Source: Oreohelix idahoensis
Lineage: Eukaryota > Mollusca > Gastropoda > Stylommatophora > Oreohelicidae
NCBI GenBank assembly: GCA_024509875.1
Contig: JAMPIV010004915.1
Coordinates: 186,001-250,000, forward strand
Direction of reading: 5' to 3'
Length of the DNA stretch: 64,000 nucleotides
Below, in pieces: positions 21,565 to 33,109 of the stretch; the stretch's first letter is position 1; the number at the start of each line of letters is the position of its first letter. The translations under genes and the position numbers were made by a program. The notes beneath the pieces are model-generated. The model did no database searches. It had not been told where the DNA came from and worked only from the letters and a program-made list of their open reading frames with translations.

Positions 21565-23200
21565 TATTCCATTATTATTGTTTTATTTATCTTGTCAGGA
21601 GGCCACTCTACTAAGTTGATATGATTATATTATTATCAAATTGTTGTGTTATCATCATGCCAGACTAAGTTGATATGATGATATTATTATCAAATTTTTT
21701 TGTGGAACAGAAATCTTGCCAGGAGGTCAAAACATTACTAAGTTTGTTATGATTGTTATTATGATCAGCCACCCATCCCAAACTGCCTCTGTTTTTTTTT
21801 TCATCATCCCATGCCTTTTTATTAATACCCTTTTGTAAGGAGGCCACTCTACTTAGTTGCCTTGATGATATTATTGTCACATGCGTGGTTTTATTCTTTT
21901 GTGTTGATTATCTATGCAAATTGTTGAGGCCACTCTAGGCTAAGTTGATATGATGATATTATTATCAAATTTTTTTGTTCATCTTGCCTGGAGGCCACTC
22001 TACTAAGTTGCTATGATGATATTATTATCACATTTTTGTGTTCATCATCTTGTCATGAGGCCACTGTACTAATTTGATATGATATTACTATCACATTTTT
22101 GTGTTCATCATCTTGCCAGGTGGTCACTCTACTAAGTTGATATGATGATATTATTATCAATTTTTTTTGTTCATCATCTTGTCAGGAGGCCACTCTACTA
22201 AGTTGCTATGATGATATTATTGTCACATTTTTGTGTTCATCATCTTGCCTGGAGGCCACTCTACTAAGTTGCTATGATGATATTATTATCACATTTTTGT
22301 GTTCATCATCTTGTCATGAGGCCACTGCACTAATTTGATATGATGATATTATTATCACATTTTTGTGTTCATCATCTTGCCAGGAGGCCACTCTACTAAG
22401 TTGATATGATGATATTACTATCACATTTTTGTGTTCATCATCAGTCCAGGAGGCTTCTGAACTAAGTTGATATGATGATATTATTATCACATTTTTGTGT
22501 TCATCATCTTGTCATAAGGCCACTGTACTAAGTTGATATGATGATATTATTATCACATTTTTGTGTTCATCATCTTGCCAGGAGGCCATTATACTAAGTT
22601 GATATGATGATATTGTTATCACATTTTTGTGTTCATCATCTTGTCATGAGGCCACTGTACTAATTTGATATGATGATATTACTATCACATTTTTGTGTTC
22701 ATCATCTTGCCAGGAGGCCACTCTACTAAGTTGATATGATGATATTATTATCACATTTTTGTGTTCATCATTTTGTCATGAGGCCACTGTACTAATTTGA
22801 TATGATGATATTATTATCACATTTTTGTGTTCATCATCTTGCCAGGAGGCCATTATACTAAGTTGATATGATGATATTACTATCACATTTTTGTGGTCAT
22901 CATCTTGTCATGAGGCCACTCAACTAATTGATATGATGATATTACTATCACATTTTTGTGTTCATTATCTTGCTTGGAGGTCACTCTACTGAGTTGATAT
23001 GATGATATTACTATAACATTTTTGTGTTCGTCATCTTGTCATCAGGTCACTCTACTGAGTTGATATGATGATATTACTATCACATTTTTGTGTTCCTCAT
23101 CTTGCCAGGAGGCCACTCTGCTAAGTTGAAATGATGATATTATTATCAAATTTTTTTTCAACATCTTACCAGACTAAGCTGATATGTGATATTATTATCA
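21565..23200. repeat. 66-bp minisatellite resembling a 3' splice site
   Basis: About 25 units with a 66-bp period read CTTGCCAGGAGGCCACTCTA, then CTAAGTTGATATGATGATAT, TATTATCACA and TTTTTGTGTTCATCAT. Each unit juxtaposes a T-rich tract and GCCAG. The last degenerate unit runs straight into the acceptor TTTTGCCAG of the chitobiase exon at 23226, so the array appears to have grown from the intron end. Confidence 0.93.
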
Positions 23201-23225
23201 CATTTTTTGTTTGTCATTTTGCCAG

Positions 23226-23390
23226 GATGAATGCCTGCTAAGTAAGACTGGTAGTACAGTTAGCCACCTGAACATTTTGGGAAATGGTGGAAATTACATC
23301 TTCTATGATGCAGTCTACAAGATTTTGATGACCATGCCAGACAAATACAGATGGAATGCAACATCTTCTACTCCATTTATCACCTACCAG
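23226..23390 (+). CDS. CTBS: Chitobiase-like penultimate exon (GH18 C-terminal part)
   Basis: This 165-bp exon encodes 55 codons, beginning DECLLSK and ending TPFITYQ, in phase 0 at both ends. It is preceded by a T-rich tract and GCCAG and followed by CAG/GTCAGT, a good donor. Its end joins in phase to the exon at 41930. Together they resemble the C-terminal end of lysosomal di-N-acetylchitobiase, a glycoside hydrolase family 18 enzyme that removes N-acetylglucosamine from the reducing end of chitobiose cores. The catalytic exons lie outside or were not found upstream. Calling it penultimate assumes no small exon is hidden in the 18.5-kb intron. Confidence 0.72.
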
Positions 23391-23431
23391 GTCAGTAGCA
23401 AATTTAATTTAGGAGAATTTACATTCTGGTT

Positions 23432-26400
23432 CAACTTCGCCTAGGCTGGTCCCACGCCCGGCTGAAAAAGGAGGAGGGTGGCCTGCATGGAGGCCGTAAG
23501 GAGGCAGCCCCTCCACCATGCAAAGGCACAACAGGCCAATCACCTGTTTGCTTTAAACTTTTGATTATGAGAACTACAAGAGAGAAAACCGGACTGATTC
23601 TAAAGGTGACGAACTGGAACGGACTACGACTTATGGAACTTGGAACACAAGAAGTATAAATGGGAAAGAAGAGGAGCTGGTGGAAGAGATGAGGAAAGCA
23701 AAACTAGAAATCCTGGCTATAATGGACACAAAGAAAAAAGGACAAGGAGTCATGGATCTCAATGACAACACGCTGCTCTACAGTGGTGTACCCACATCTG
23801 AAAGAGCTAAAGGGGGCGTGGGTTGCATTGTGGCCAAACACCTAAAAGATAGTATCAAGGGATGGAACTTTGTCTCGGAGCGCATTATGGTTGTAAAACT
23901 AAAAGAAGGAGAAACCATAGTCAACCTGGTCATAGTGTATGGGCCAAATGAGGATGAGAGAGCAGAGGTCAAGGAAGAATTCTTCGAGCTGCTTCAAAGG
24001 ACAGTGGATGACTGCCTAGATGAAATTAACATGCTCGGAGATTTCAATGCCAGAGTTGGAAATGACCATGCTAGATGGGGTGGAGTTATCGGAAGATATG
24101 GAGAAGATACTCTCAATGACAATGGAAAGCGACTCCTTAGATTCTGCAGTGAGCAGAATCTGGTCATTACAAACACAAAGGTCCCCCATAAGCGCATACA
24201 TGCATACACTAGATGTGAACCAACTAAGAATGAGAAGTCAGTGATCAACTATGCCATTGTTAGGAGGAGCTCATTCAAATGTGTCCGGGATGCTAGAGTC
24301 TGGAGGGGGCCAGAGATTGGAAGTCATCACTACCTGCTTACAATCAAAAGAACAACTGAAAGAGTTGCTCAGCCTAGGAACTGCCCAACATCATGCAAGA
24401 AACTAAGTAAACGAACGGGAGAAATGAGCATTAAGATCTACAAGCTGAGAGAGCCAGAAATTAAGACCAGATATCAGGGGCTTATTGCTACAGCGGTGAG
24501 AAACACACAAGAACAACCTGATGACTTGGAAACCCTGTGGCTTAAATTCAAGGACATCATAAAGACAGCTGCTGCAGAAGCATGTGGTGAAGTCTGACTT
24601 GGGAACAAGAGAAAGAGGACACCTTGGTGGACAGAGGAAGTCAAAGAGAAAATAAGAGAGAAGAAAATGGCATGGAAACAATACTTAGGAGCTAAAAACA
24701 CAACAGGACAAATGGAGAAATATAGAGAATATGTGACATTCAGAACAGAAGCAAAGAACAAGGTGCTAGCAGCAAAACAGAAGTCCTGGGAAGAATTTGG
24801 AGAAAAGCTAGAAAAAGATGCGTGAGAAAACCAGAAATTGTTCGTAAGACCCTAAAGAACATGAGGAAGGAAAAACAATGCCCTCTCAAATTTATAAAGG
24901 ACAAGCAAGGCAAATTGCTTACTACCCCAAAGGAAGTAATGGAAAGATGGAAAGAATATTTCTCACAACTCCTGGATGGTGAGCTGGTGAAGCATCATAT
25001 ATGATAACCACTAGCACAGAAGAGAAAACCAATGATGGTGAAGATGACATAAAGATGGAAGAACAAGGCAGCACTGGAGAAAATCAAGATGGGCAAAGCA
25101 GCAGGGCATGATGGTATAACACCAGAAATGGTTAAGTACATGGGAGCATCAGGCGACCTATTACTCTTAAGGGTCCTACAGGCAGCGTGGTGCAACAAGA
25201 CCTTACCAAAGGATTGGGAGATTGCCATCATAGCACCGATTTTCAAAAAGGGGAACAATCGACAATGTGGAAACCATAGAGGCATATCCCTTCTCAGTGT
25301 CCCTGGTAAAATCTACTCTAGAATCCTAGAGCAGAGACTCTGATGCCTAGCTGAGCCACAATTGGATGAGGTCCAGTGCGGATTCCGAGCAAACCGAAAT
25401 ACTCAAGACCTAATCTTCACACTCAGACAGCTGAGTGAAAAGGCCCTTGAGTATAAGAGTGAGATCCATCTTTGTTTCATAGATTTGGAAAAGGCGTTTG
25501 ACAGGGTCCCCTGGAGCAATCTTTGGGACTGTTTGGCAAGGAAAAACATTCCAGCACCTCAAATTCATGCTACACAGAGCTTCTACAAGTCTTGCAGAAA
25601 TTATGTGAGGACAGCAAACCATAAGTCAGAAGAGTTCAGGACCACCACTGGTGTAAGACAATGTGATATCCTGTCACCTTATCTTTTCATACTCCTCATA
25701 GATGATGTCATCAAGGCATGTAAGGAGAGAACAAGAAAGTATTCAGTGGGGTACTGGAAGATGAGACAGGTCTGTATTTCAGAGCTGGCATTTGCTGATG
25801 ATGTTGCCCTGATTGCTAAATCAGAGGCACATCTCCAATCCAACCTGCAAGTCTGGAAGGAAGAGCTGGAGAAGAGAGGGATGGTCATAAGCAGCTCTAA
25901 AACAAAATCCATGGTGATATGAGAAGAAAGAAGACATCAAATTAAGCTGGGAGAACAGGTCCTGGAGCAGGTCGACCACTTTAAATACCTCAGAGCTATT
26001 ATAGACCGAAAGGGAGGCATCAAAGAAGAGTTGGCCACTCGAAAAGCAGCAGCTGGGAGACTTTTTCAGGCCATAAATCGAGGATTCCTCAGCAAATGAG
26101 AGGTTGGTAAGAAAATGAAGATGGCTGTATACCGCTCCACCTATGTCCCAGTCTTGACATATAGATGCGAGTCATGGGCAATGACTACAACCCATAAAAG
26201 TCAGATCCAAACCTCAGAAATGAGGTATCTGAGGAAGGTGGTTGAAGTAACAAGAAGAGACATGGTCCGCAACCAGACGATACGTCAAGGCCTAAAATCC
26301 CACCCCCTGCAGACCCAAGTAGAACAGTCCAAACTAAGATGGTATGGCCATGTCTGCAGAATGGGAGAAGATCGGCTACCATGACAAGCATGGGAAACAA

Positions 26401-26595
26401 AGAGCCAGGAATCCAGACCCCCAGGACGACCCAGAGTCCGCTGGGAGGACAACATTAGACAATCTTTGAAGGACCGAGGACTAGAATGGAACCAGGCCAG
26501 GAGGAAGACAGCCGATAGGATAGTCTGGCGCTCTCTCTTCCAAACCTCTACGCCTCACGGTAGAAGGGGAACGACTAAGTAAGTAAGTAAGTATG
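23432..26595 (+). mobile_element. Full-length RTE-like LINE with target duplication
   Basis: A 3,164-bp non-LTR element is flanked by a 12-bp duplication, TACATTCTGGTT, at 23420-23431 and 26596-26607. It has a GC-richer 5' part with a small GGCCTGCATGGAGGCC hairpin, an endonuclease, an RT with FADD and a short tail of TAAG repeats. Length, single-ORF organisation and simple-repeat tail fit RTE-like elements. It landed 30 bp past the splice donor of the chitobiase exon. Confidence 0.9.
23629..26582 (+). pseudogene. LINE endonuclease-reverse transcriptase, decayed
   Basis: The apurinic-type endonuclease begins TWNTRSINGKEEEL and shows LGDFNARVG and a terminal GSHHYLL. At the usual Glu position it reads AIMDTKKKG. 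RT follows with KAAGHDGITPEM, FIDLEKAFDRVPW, GVRQCDILSP and ELAFADDVALI. The C-terminus has RWYGHVCRMG and RPPGRPRVRWEDN and ends at TAA 26580-26582. One frame covers 23629-24825. Frameshifts lie near 24822 and between 25004 and 25089. Premature stops at 24595, 25341, 25920, 26097 and 26382 are all TGA. The protein cannot be made. Confidence 0.9.
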
Positions 26596-26607
26596 TACAT
26601 TCTGGTT

Positions 26608-27034
26608 TCTGTAATGGCCATGAGATAGGTCTTGATGTCTTCTGTGATGGTTTTCTACTTGTTATCTTATTTCTCGGTTTCTCTGCCAACATTTTATGTA
26701 TTTCTGCATCTGTGTTTTTCTCATTTGTTTTGTTCAAGGGCAAGGGTTGAAACCATTGAGATGTCACATATTTAGACTGTTTCCACTTTTAAAAAAACTC
26801 TTTATCATCCTCCTGTTATTTCCTGTCAGACACAAGACTGTCATTATTTATTTCCCCTAACTTTTACTTTTGAGCTGTCAGCTTCAGCTCTCCCTGTGAG
26901 GGCACACTTAATTTATCTTTCTGTTCTGTCATTCTTCTACAGACTTTCTTAGGGCTCCCCACTTTTCTTTTCCCTGTGGGTTCCAGTCAAGGATGTCTCA
27001 TTTTATGCTAGTTGGTTTTTCCCCCCAAGGTATG
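26608..27034 (-). pseudogene. Intronic DNA with a minus-strand LINE tail remnant
   Basis: Sequence at about 26925-27015 in minus sense encodes an ILDWNPQGK-like motif matching LINE C-termini elsewhere in the window. A similar fragment is at 33620-33760. The rest of the interval shows nothing. Confidence 0.5.
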
Positions 27035-27399
27035 TGTTATGATATGACCGGGCTAGGGATGTTTGCACAAACGACAACTCTTAAATGGCCAACTGAAGGT
27101 TTTCAGCAAGGAGGACAGTAACACAAGCATCTCTACTAATCATAATGTTCTGAGCAATGTCAAATTAACCACCGATTAAGTTATATTAACTATACACGAC
27201 ACCAAGTGAGGACTATTTAAATACTACTAATAAAGGTCCACTATATATCACCATTACTTAAAGACTAAGCATAAATAAATGTTCACAGTGTGTACGGTAT
27301 TGGTAGCAATGTCAAGTTATACGATACGTAAAGACCATGTGTAGTGTTCACACCAAAAAAGTCTATGTCACACATCGAGATAAAATGTTCACGATGACA
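27035..27399 (-). repeat. Possible 3' LTR of the decayed Gmr1-like element
   Basis: The 365-bp interval has TG...CA boundaries and sits next to a polypurine-like tract on the expected side of RNase H. No partner copy was found in the window. Confidence 0.35.
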
Positions 27400-27537
27400 T
27401 TGTCCGCCCCCCCTCAGTGGGCAATATAGTATAGCTGAATTGTTGAATCAGTAGGGTGTATCATGCAATCTTTGCATTAGAATAGTTTGCAGACTGTAAA
27501 TAAGCCTGTGGTCTGTCTGGATAATAAAAATGTTGAC

Positions 27538-28841
27538 CTAACAGATACATCTGCAGTTTTGTGAGACACCAGACCACAGCCAGTAATTCACGTTCAATTC
27601 AGAATATCTGACTTCTGCGGGATGTAGTTTTTGACTCACGTAACAAACTAGATGTAATCTGCTCTTGTATGGCTGAAGCAGATAACCACCAATCCTGTAT
27701 GATAACGCATCAGCACTAAGAAGGAAAAGTAAAGGTTTTGTATCCTTAAAATTTGAAATACTGGAAAAATATAATTTAATCATGTGTAATGCAGCATTAC
27801 ATTGGTCTGTCCAAGTGATCTTATTTGGCATTCCTTTCTGTGTCAAGGACAATAGAACTGATGACAGTGAAGAAAAGTTAGGAATGAATTTATGATAGAA
27901 ATTAACCAGACCCAAAAGACTATGAACTTGCTTTTTTGCAGTAGGGATAGCAAGATCGAGAATACGTTTCACAGTAACTTCCTCTGTTTGATGTATGTGA
28001 TGACCAACTCTGTGGCCCACAAAAGAAATTTCTTGGAAACTGATATGAACCTTGGAGGGTCTCACCGTAAGATGATGATGATGATGCAGATTTTCCAGTA
28101 AAGAGTGTAGACCTAATACATGTTCTTCCCAAGTATTGTGAAATAGGCAGATATCGTCAATATAAGTAATAATATCAGACCAGTTATGAAAGACACAGTG
28201 CATCATGCGCATGAAAGTAACAGGCGCATTAACTAAGCCAAAGCACATAAAATTCCACTAAAACAAACCGTAAGGCGAAGTGAAGGCAGTCAAAGGCCTA
28301 AAAGACTCTGTGAGAATTATTTGCCAATTATCGTTGGATAGATCAATTTTACTAAAGTATGTAGGTAAAGAAAGATGTGGCAAAAGATCATCCAGTAACG
28401 GCATGGGTTCTACATCAATGATAGCAATTCTGTTAAGACGCCAAAAGTCAATACAAATTCTCAAAAACTTATCCTTCTTGTGAACTATATCACCATAGGA
28501 AAAGAGTAAGGTGATTCCGAAGGAGATATAATTCCAAGACTCGGCAAACTAGACAACTCCTTAGCCACTTGATCGTGAAAGTGCAAAGGAATAGCATACG
28601 GTCATAATTTAATAGGAGTAGTCAGTCAACTTAATATCATGAGATATAATGTTTGTTCGACCTGGCAAATCAGTATGTCTTGAAAATATTTCAGTAAGTC
28701 TTGAACGTGATTTTTGCGTTCAGACGATAGATTAGGACAAATAGTAACGTCTTTCCAGGATTCAAAAGCCTTCAGTGGCATCAAAGGAAAACGTAATGTT
28801 ACATAATCCACCGTGGTGGGTTCTTCATCGACCACCGCCAA
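27538..28841 (-). pseudogene. RT-RNase H of the decayed Gmr1-like element
   Basis: Pieces in order on the minus strand are a linker with ESWKDVTI, RT with FSKIDLSNDNWQI, FGLVNAPVTFMR, TYIDDICLF and GLVNFYHKFIPN, then RNase H with SADALSYRIGGYLLQ. The parts lie in different frames with stops between them, near 28260 and 28470-28640. RNase H ends prematurely around 27540. It aligns along its length with pol at 2620-5973. Confidence 0.88.
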
Positions 28842-28969
28842 AGAAACATGTCGGATGGTATGGCGTCAATAGCATTGAAGACTGATTCTAAATGTTCCGG
28901 TCTAGTGTTGTATAATTGGAGCATGTTGATATGGAAAGTTTTGTGTTTACCAGTTATGTTGATAACATA

Positions 28970-29395
28970 TTCTGCATTTCTGTATGGTGCAGAAACATGG
29001 ACGATGAATAAGCATTTGGAAGAAAGAATTGAGGCTCTTGAAATGTGGATATATAGAAGGATGGGGCGTATCTCGTGGAAAGAGAAGAAAACAAATAAGG
29101 AGGTCCTAGAAAATCTAGGTATGAAAAGCTAACTAATGAGGGAGATCAAAGTTCGGCAGCTAAAATACTTTGGCCACATAAAAAGGCATAACACCCTGCA
29201 GAAGACCATAATAGAAGGGAGAGGTGAAGGCAAACGTGCAAGGGGAAGGCAGCGCTATAAGTGGGAAGATAACATCAAGAGATGGACAGGAAAGATTCTT
29301 TCAGAGTGCACCACCAAGACAAGAGACAGAAGACGTTGGAGATCCATTACAGCCAATCTTCGTTGTGGAGATGGCAGCTGATGATGATGATGATA
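28970..29395 (+). mobile_element. LINE fragment nested in the Gmr1-like remnant
   Basis: An 8-bp duplication, ATAACATA, lies at 28962-28969 and 29396-29403. The insert encodes a LINE C-terminus (FLYGAETWTMNKHLEE, MWIYRRMGRISW, VRQLKYFGHIKR, KRARGRQRYKWEDN), with a stop at about 29130, and ends in a (GAT)n tail. Removing it brings the host element's integrase tail back into register with its linker. Confidence 0.9.
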
Positions 29396-29404
29396 ATAAC
29401 ATAA

Positions 29405-29530
29405 TCCACATCAGTTCTTTAAGAAATGATGGTAAATGGCCCTTGCCATGAAATTAGCAAATGGTTCTTTTTGATCGGTAAAAACACAAGTACCTCATCA
29501 CCTGGTTTTAATCATACAAAGGAGAAAGAT
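29405..29530 (-). pseudogene. Integrase C-terminal module of the decayed Gmr1-like element
   Basis: The minus strand reads PGDEVLVFLP, LLISWQGPFTI, matching the GPY/F region of the first element (PGDEAYVLLP, LLISWNGPYKV). Upstream a stop and loss of similarity near 29585 mark truncation. Confidence 0.85.
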
Positions 29531-29649
29531 CCATACATCGACCATTTTGTTCTTTGAGCAATCACAAGAGTATTTTTTTCACATTGGCGAAAAGCGTAAG
29601 TTATTGTTTACTGCGTTTTCCTTGTTTGTACATGTGGTACAATTCTTTA

Positions 29650-29822
29650 TGTTGGATATAGGAAACTCAATACGGAGCGTTACAATAGGAGGCGATCTGA
29701 TCATCATAAGGGTTTCCTCTGTTGGTCAAGTGTTTAGGCCCTTTAATTAATTAAGATCTCCACTATGACTTTTGCTGTGAACCCGTCATGTCTCAAGTCC
29801 ATGACCAGATAAACTAGATCTA
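29650..29822. repeat. Dispersed repeat copy, related to 13081-13650
   Basis: The blocks TAGGAAACTCAATACGGAG, GGCGATCTGATCATCAT, GTCAAGTGTTTAGGCCCTTT and TTGCTGTGAACCCGTCATGT match the copy at 13081 in the same order with less sequence between them. Confidence 0.6.
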
Positions 29823-30354
29823 GTGTGTGTTTAGGTCGCGGGTTTCCTACAAAGTTACAAATGTTAAAAAAAGTATGCTTTATTGACTACCTCCTACTAC
29901 ATTTCATCTGTCATCAGTTTTGTGGTAAATTATTAATAGTCAAAGAGAGGTAACCATGTTTTACTAGTGAATAATAATAAATGAGTAGTCGGTGATTTGC
30001 ATATTTAATAAGGAGGTGCCACGAGGTATCACGTGGTACAAGTTCCGGTAGGTCTATAAATAAGGGTAGACCACATGCTGCCATCTCTTTCACACCATGC
30101 AACTCGTTCAGACAACAGCACAGTAGTGCTGAGCAACATTATTGACATATGGTAGATGTCGTGTCTGCGGTTTGCAAGACTATCAAGTTACAGTGAGAGC
30201 AAGATGCTTGGTGCCACGAGCATTGTAAGATGATCAGCCTTATGCTGAGAGAAACGTTGGTATGTAGAATAAGTATGTTAAAATGTGTAGCCATGCTGAG
30301 AAACCAGTTAGGTCATGAACAGACGAGGCCATATGCTGTGGGCCAGAGACATTA
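29823..30354. other. Intronic sequence, nothing recognised
   Basis: No coding, repeat or structural signal was seen on either strand. Confidence 0.5.
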
Positions 30355-32548
30355 ACTCATAAGTTCCACTGCCTCCAGCTACAGACCAATCAGCCTTACA
30401 AGCTGCCTCTGCAAAACAATGGAACGTATCATCAACCTCCGGCTACAGTGGTACCTTGAAAGTGAAAACCTTGTACCACAGCAGGCGGGCTTTAGGCAGT
30501 GTTATTCTACCGAAGATCAGGCAACTTACCTTTCCCAAGAGATTGAGGATGCGTTCCAAGATAAGAAACTGGTACTAGCAGTATGGATAGATCTAAGGAA
30601 AGCATTTGACAAGGTTTGGAAAGAAGGGCTTCTGAAGAAACTGAGAAATTGTAGAGTGAATGGTAAGATGTACAAATGGGTGAAAGCATACTTGCATAAC
30701 AGAAGAGCCCGAGTACAACTAGATGGCCTCAAGAGTTAGAAAATTCTACTGCGTCATGGCATCCCTCAGGGAGGGGTTCTGTCCCCCACATTTTTCCTAG
30801 TCTACATCAACGACCTGGTTGCTGAACTACCACGTGGAATGAAAGTGGCAATGTACACTGATGACCTGGTAATATGGTGCACAGATGAGCATGCAACAGT
30901 GGCCAACAAACTGCTACAAAGAGCTATAGATGCCTTAACCTCATGGGCAAATAGATGGTGTGTCAGCATCAACACAGACAAGTGCAGCACTACGCTCTTC
31001 ACCCTCTCTCCCAAACAAAAAGCTGGTGTCATCAAGATAAATGAAGAGCTCCTGAGAGAAGATAAACAACCCACCTATCTCAGAGTTACATTCGATGATA
31101 GGCTGACATGGAAGCAGCACATCAACAAGGCAGCAACAAAGGCCAGGAGGAAGTTAGCCATCCTGAGAAAACTAAGTGGAACCACATGGGGAGCCAGCGG
31201 GAAAATACTTAGTAAAGTTTACCAGCAGGGCATACGACCACACCTGGAATATGGGTCAGCTGCGTGGTGTCCAGCATCAAACACCACATTACAAGAGCTA
31301 GATAAGGTGCAAAACCAGGCGCTTAGGGTCATCACGGGGGCAATGAAATCAACGCCTATAGTGGAGATGGAGAAAATGGGGAGGATACAAGCACTGAGAG
31401 AACGCAGAGACACGAAAGTGCTAACACAGGCAGAAAAGTTCCTCTGTATGCCGAGCCATCCAATGAAGGACAGATTCCAAAACCTAGCAATGGGGCGACT
31501 GAAAAGAAGCAGCTTTATCCACCAGGCCAAACGATTTCGTAGACAAACCTCAGACCTGCCTGAAGTTAACAGCCCCCTAAAGTCTGTGCCAGAACAAACC
31601 CCTTGGAGAGAGGAGCCTGGACTACCAGTACACATCCAGACAAAAGTGAAAGGAATATTCGACAGGGATGAACAGAACAGCGTGCAACGTAGGACAGTCA
31701 CTCTCAGTTTCCTGGATGATGAAGACCCACAGGACCTCTGGGTCCGAGTATACACGGATGGGTCAGCACAGAATGCAGTAAAGAATGGAGGAGCAGGAGT
31801 GTACATAGAATACCCAAACAACAATAGGGATACGGTCAGAGTACCAACGGGGAAATTTTGTAACAACTATGATGCAGAAGTCCAGGCAATCAAGGTGGCA
31901 ACTGAGAAACTATTGAACACCAATCTCGGTCCACAGCCTGTAGTATTCCTGACAGATGCAAGATCAGCACTCCAAGCACTTCAGTCCAGAAAATTGCCAG
32001 GTATACAAGCCCTACTTTCTGAACTGTGCAACCAGCGCAGGGTCGCCATGCAGTGGATACCGTCTCATTGTGGAATACCAGGAAACGAGAGAGCAGATGG
32101 ACTGGCTAAAGAAGGTGCTGCAGACGAGCAACCGGATGTACCAGTTACGTACCATCAGAAGAAAAAGATGATCAAATCAATTATAAAGCCACCAACACAG
32201 GATGACTACCAAGCTATGAACAGATCAGAACAAATTGTCATTCTGCGCCTCAGAACAGGACACAACCGCCTCCGCAGCCACATGTATACAAAATTCAAGA
32301 TTGGCAATTCAGCCATGTGTACATGTGGACAGGCACCCCAGACTGCGGAGCACGTACTTCAAGATTGCCCCGAATATGATATATTGAGGCAAACCCACTG
32401 GCCCAGAGAAACAACACTGGAAGCTATAAAACTATATGGACAAAAGACCGTGAAGTTTATCTGTATGAACTACAAGCACAACGAAAAAGACAGTGAAGTT
32501 TTAATTAAAAGGACGTATTCTCAGGAAAAATTTATACAAGAAACATGA
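30355..32548 (+). pseudogene. I-like LINE RT-RNase H, 5'-truncated, one stop
   Basis: The open frame begins inside the RT fingers (SSYRPISLTSC) and runs to 32548 interrupted only by TAG at 30737-30739. RT motifs are IDLRKAFDKVW, HGIPQGGVLSP and MYTDDLVIW, where the active site is YTDD instead of the usual (F/Y)ADD. An RNase H domain follows (YTDGSAQ, NYDAEVQAI, FLTDARSAL, GNERADGLA), then a terminal CTCG...HVLQDCP zinc motif. RT plus RNase H fits the I/Nimbus-type group. The endonuclease and ORF1 are absent. No target duplication was found. Sequence from 32549 to 32950 is 3' flank with nothing clear. Confidence 0.88.
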
Positions 32549-32950
32549 ATAAACATTGCAAGATATAGAAAAATAAGGAAATGTTTTGCATGTTTAAATT
32601 AAAACAATGTCCAGTAAATATAAGAAATTCAGAATAAATAAAGTAGGCAGACTGAAGAACCATGTGTCAAAATAGCAGATATAAAGTAAGGAAAACTTCC
32701 ACGACCAATGAGAACACTAAGATGTATGTGATTAGTGTACGAGCAGGAAGAGATATGCCCTATGGATCTTATGTTGACTTTCATTCCATATTTTACCCCT
32801 TGTAAATATGTTAAATAAACGTTCTGACGCAGTGTGCGACTTGGGGTCAGTTAGTCAGCAAGTGTAGCTACATCCTGTATTTACATGTGTGTCACATGAA
32901 TTTATCATCATCAATGTCATGGGACAGAACCTGCCACTATCAATCTTATA

Positions 32951-33109
32951 TCATGAGCCAGTAAGTTTAATGTGCAGCCAACCTTCACCAAGGAGCTGAG
33001 CAGTCAGCGCTGGGACAATATTATTAGGCCTAAGTCTTTCCCTAGATTCACTTTCGTCATTGTCAGTGTCTAAATCAGGCGCATATTCAATACCCACATC
33101 TGAATCCAT
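32951..33109 (-). CDS. Small acidic ORF of unknown function
   Basis: A 52-residue minus-strand frame starts MDSDVGIEYAPD, has an acidic run (DLDTDNDESES) and ends ALTAQLLGEGWLHIKLTGS. The frame remains open upstream to a TTTTATCAG sequence at 33125-33133 that could be a 3' splice site, so it may be the last exon of a minus-strand gene or of a DNA transposon. No family was recognised. The balanced composition, unlike surrounding AT-rich DNA, is the main support. Confidence 0.35.
   Translation of the reverse strand: MDSDVGIEYAPDLDTDNDESESRERLRPNNIVPALTAQLLGEGWLHIKLTGS

Larger units (their letters stand above)
27035..29585 (-). mobile_element. Second Gmr1-like LTR element, decayed and interrupted
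   Basis: On the minus strand the order is integrase C-terminal module (29405-29530), linker, RT, RNase H, as in the element at 793-9830 but clearly diverged from it. A G-rich purine tract (complement of CCGCCCCCCCTCAG, 27405-27418) precedes a possible LTR at about 27035-27399, which starts TGTTATG and ends GATGACA. Only one LTR was found, so the LTR call is tentative. The 5' half of the element is missing. A LINE is inserted at 28970-29395. Confidence 0.8.

Noticed and set aside
32760..32940. LTR end followed by a TGGGACAGAACC primer-site-like sequence
   Set aside because: No matching LTR or coding region is adjacent.
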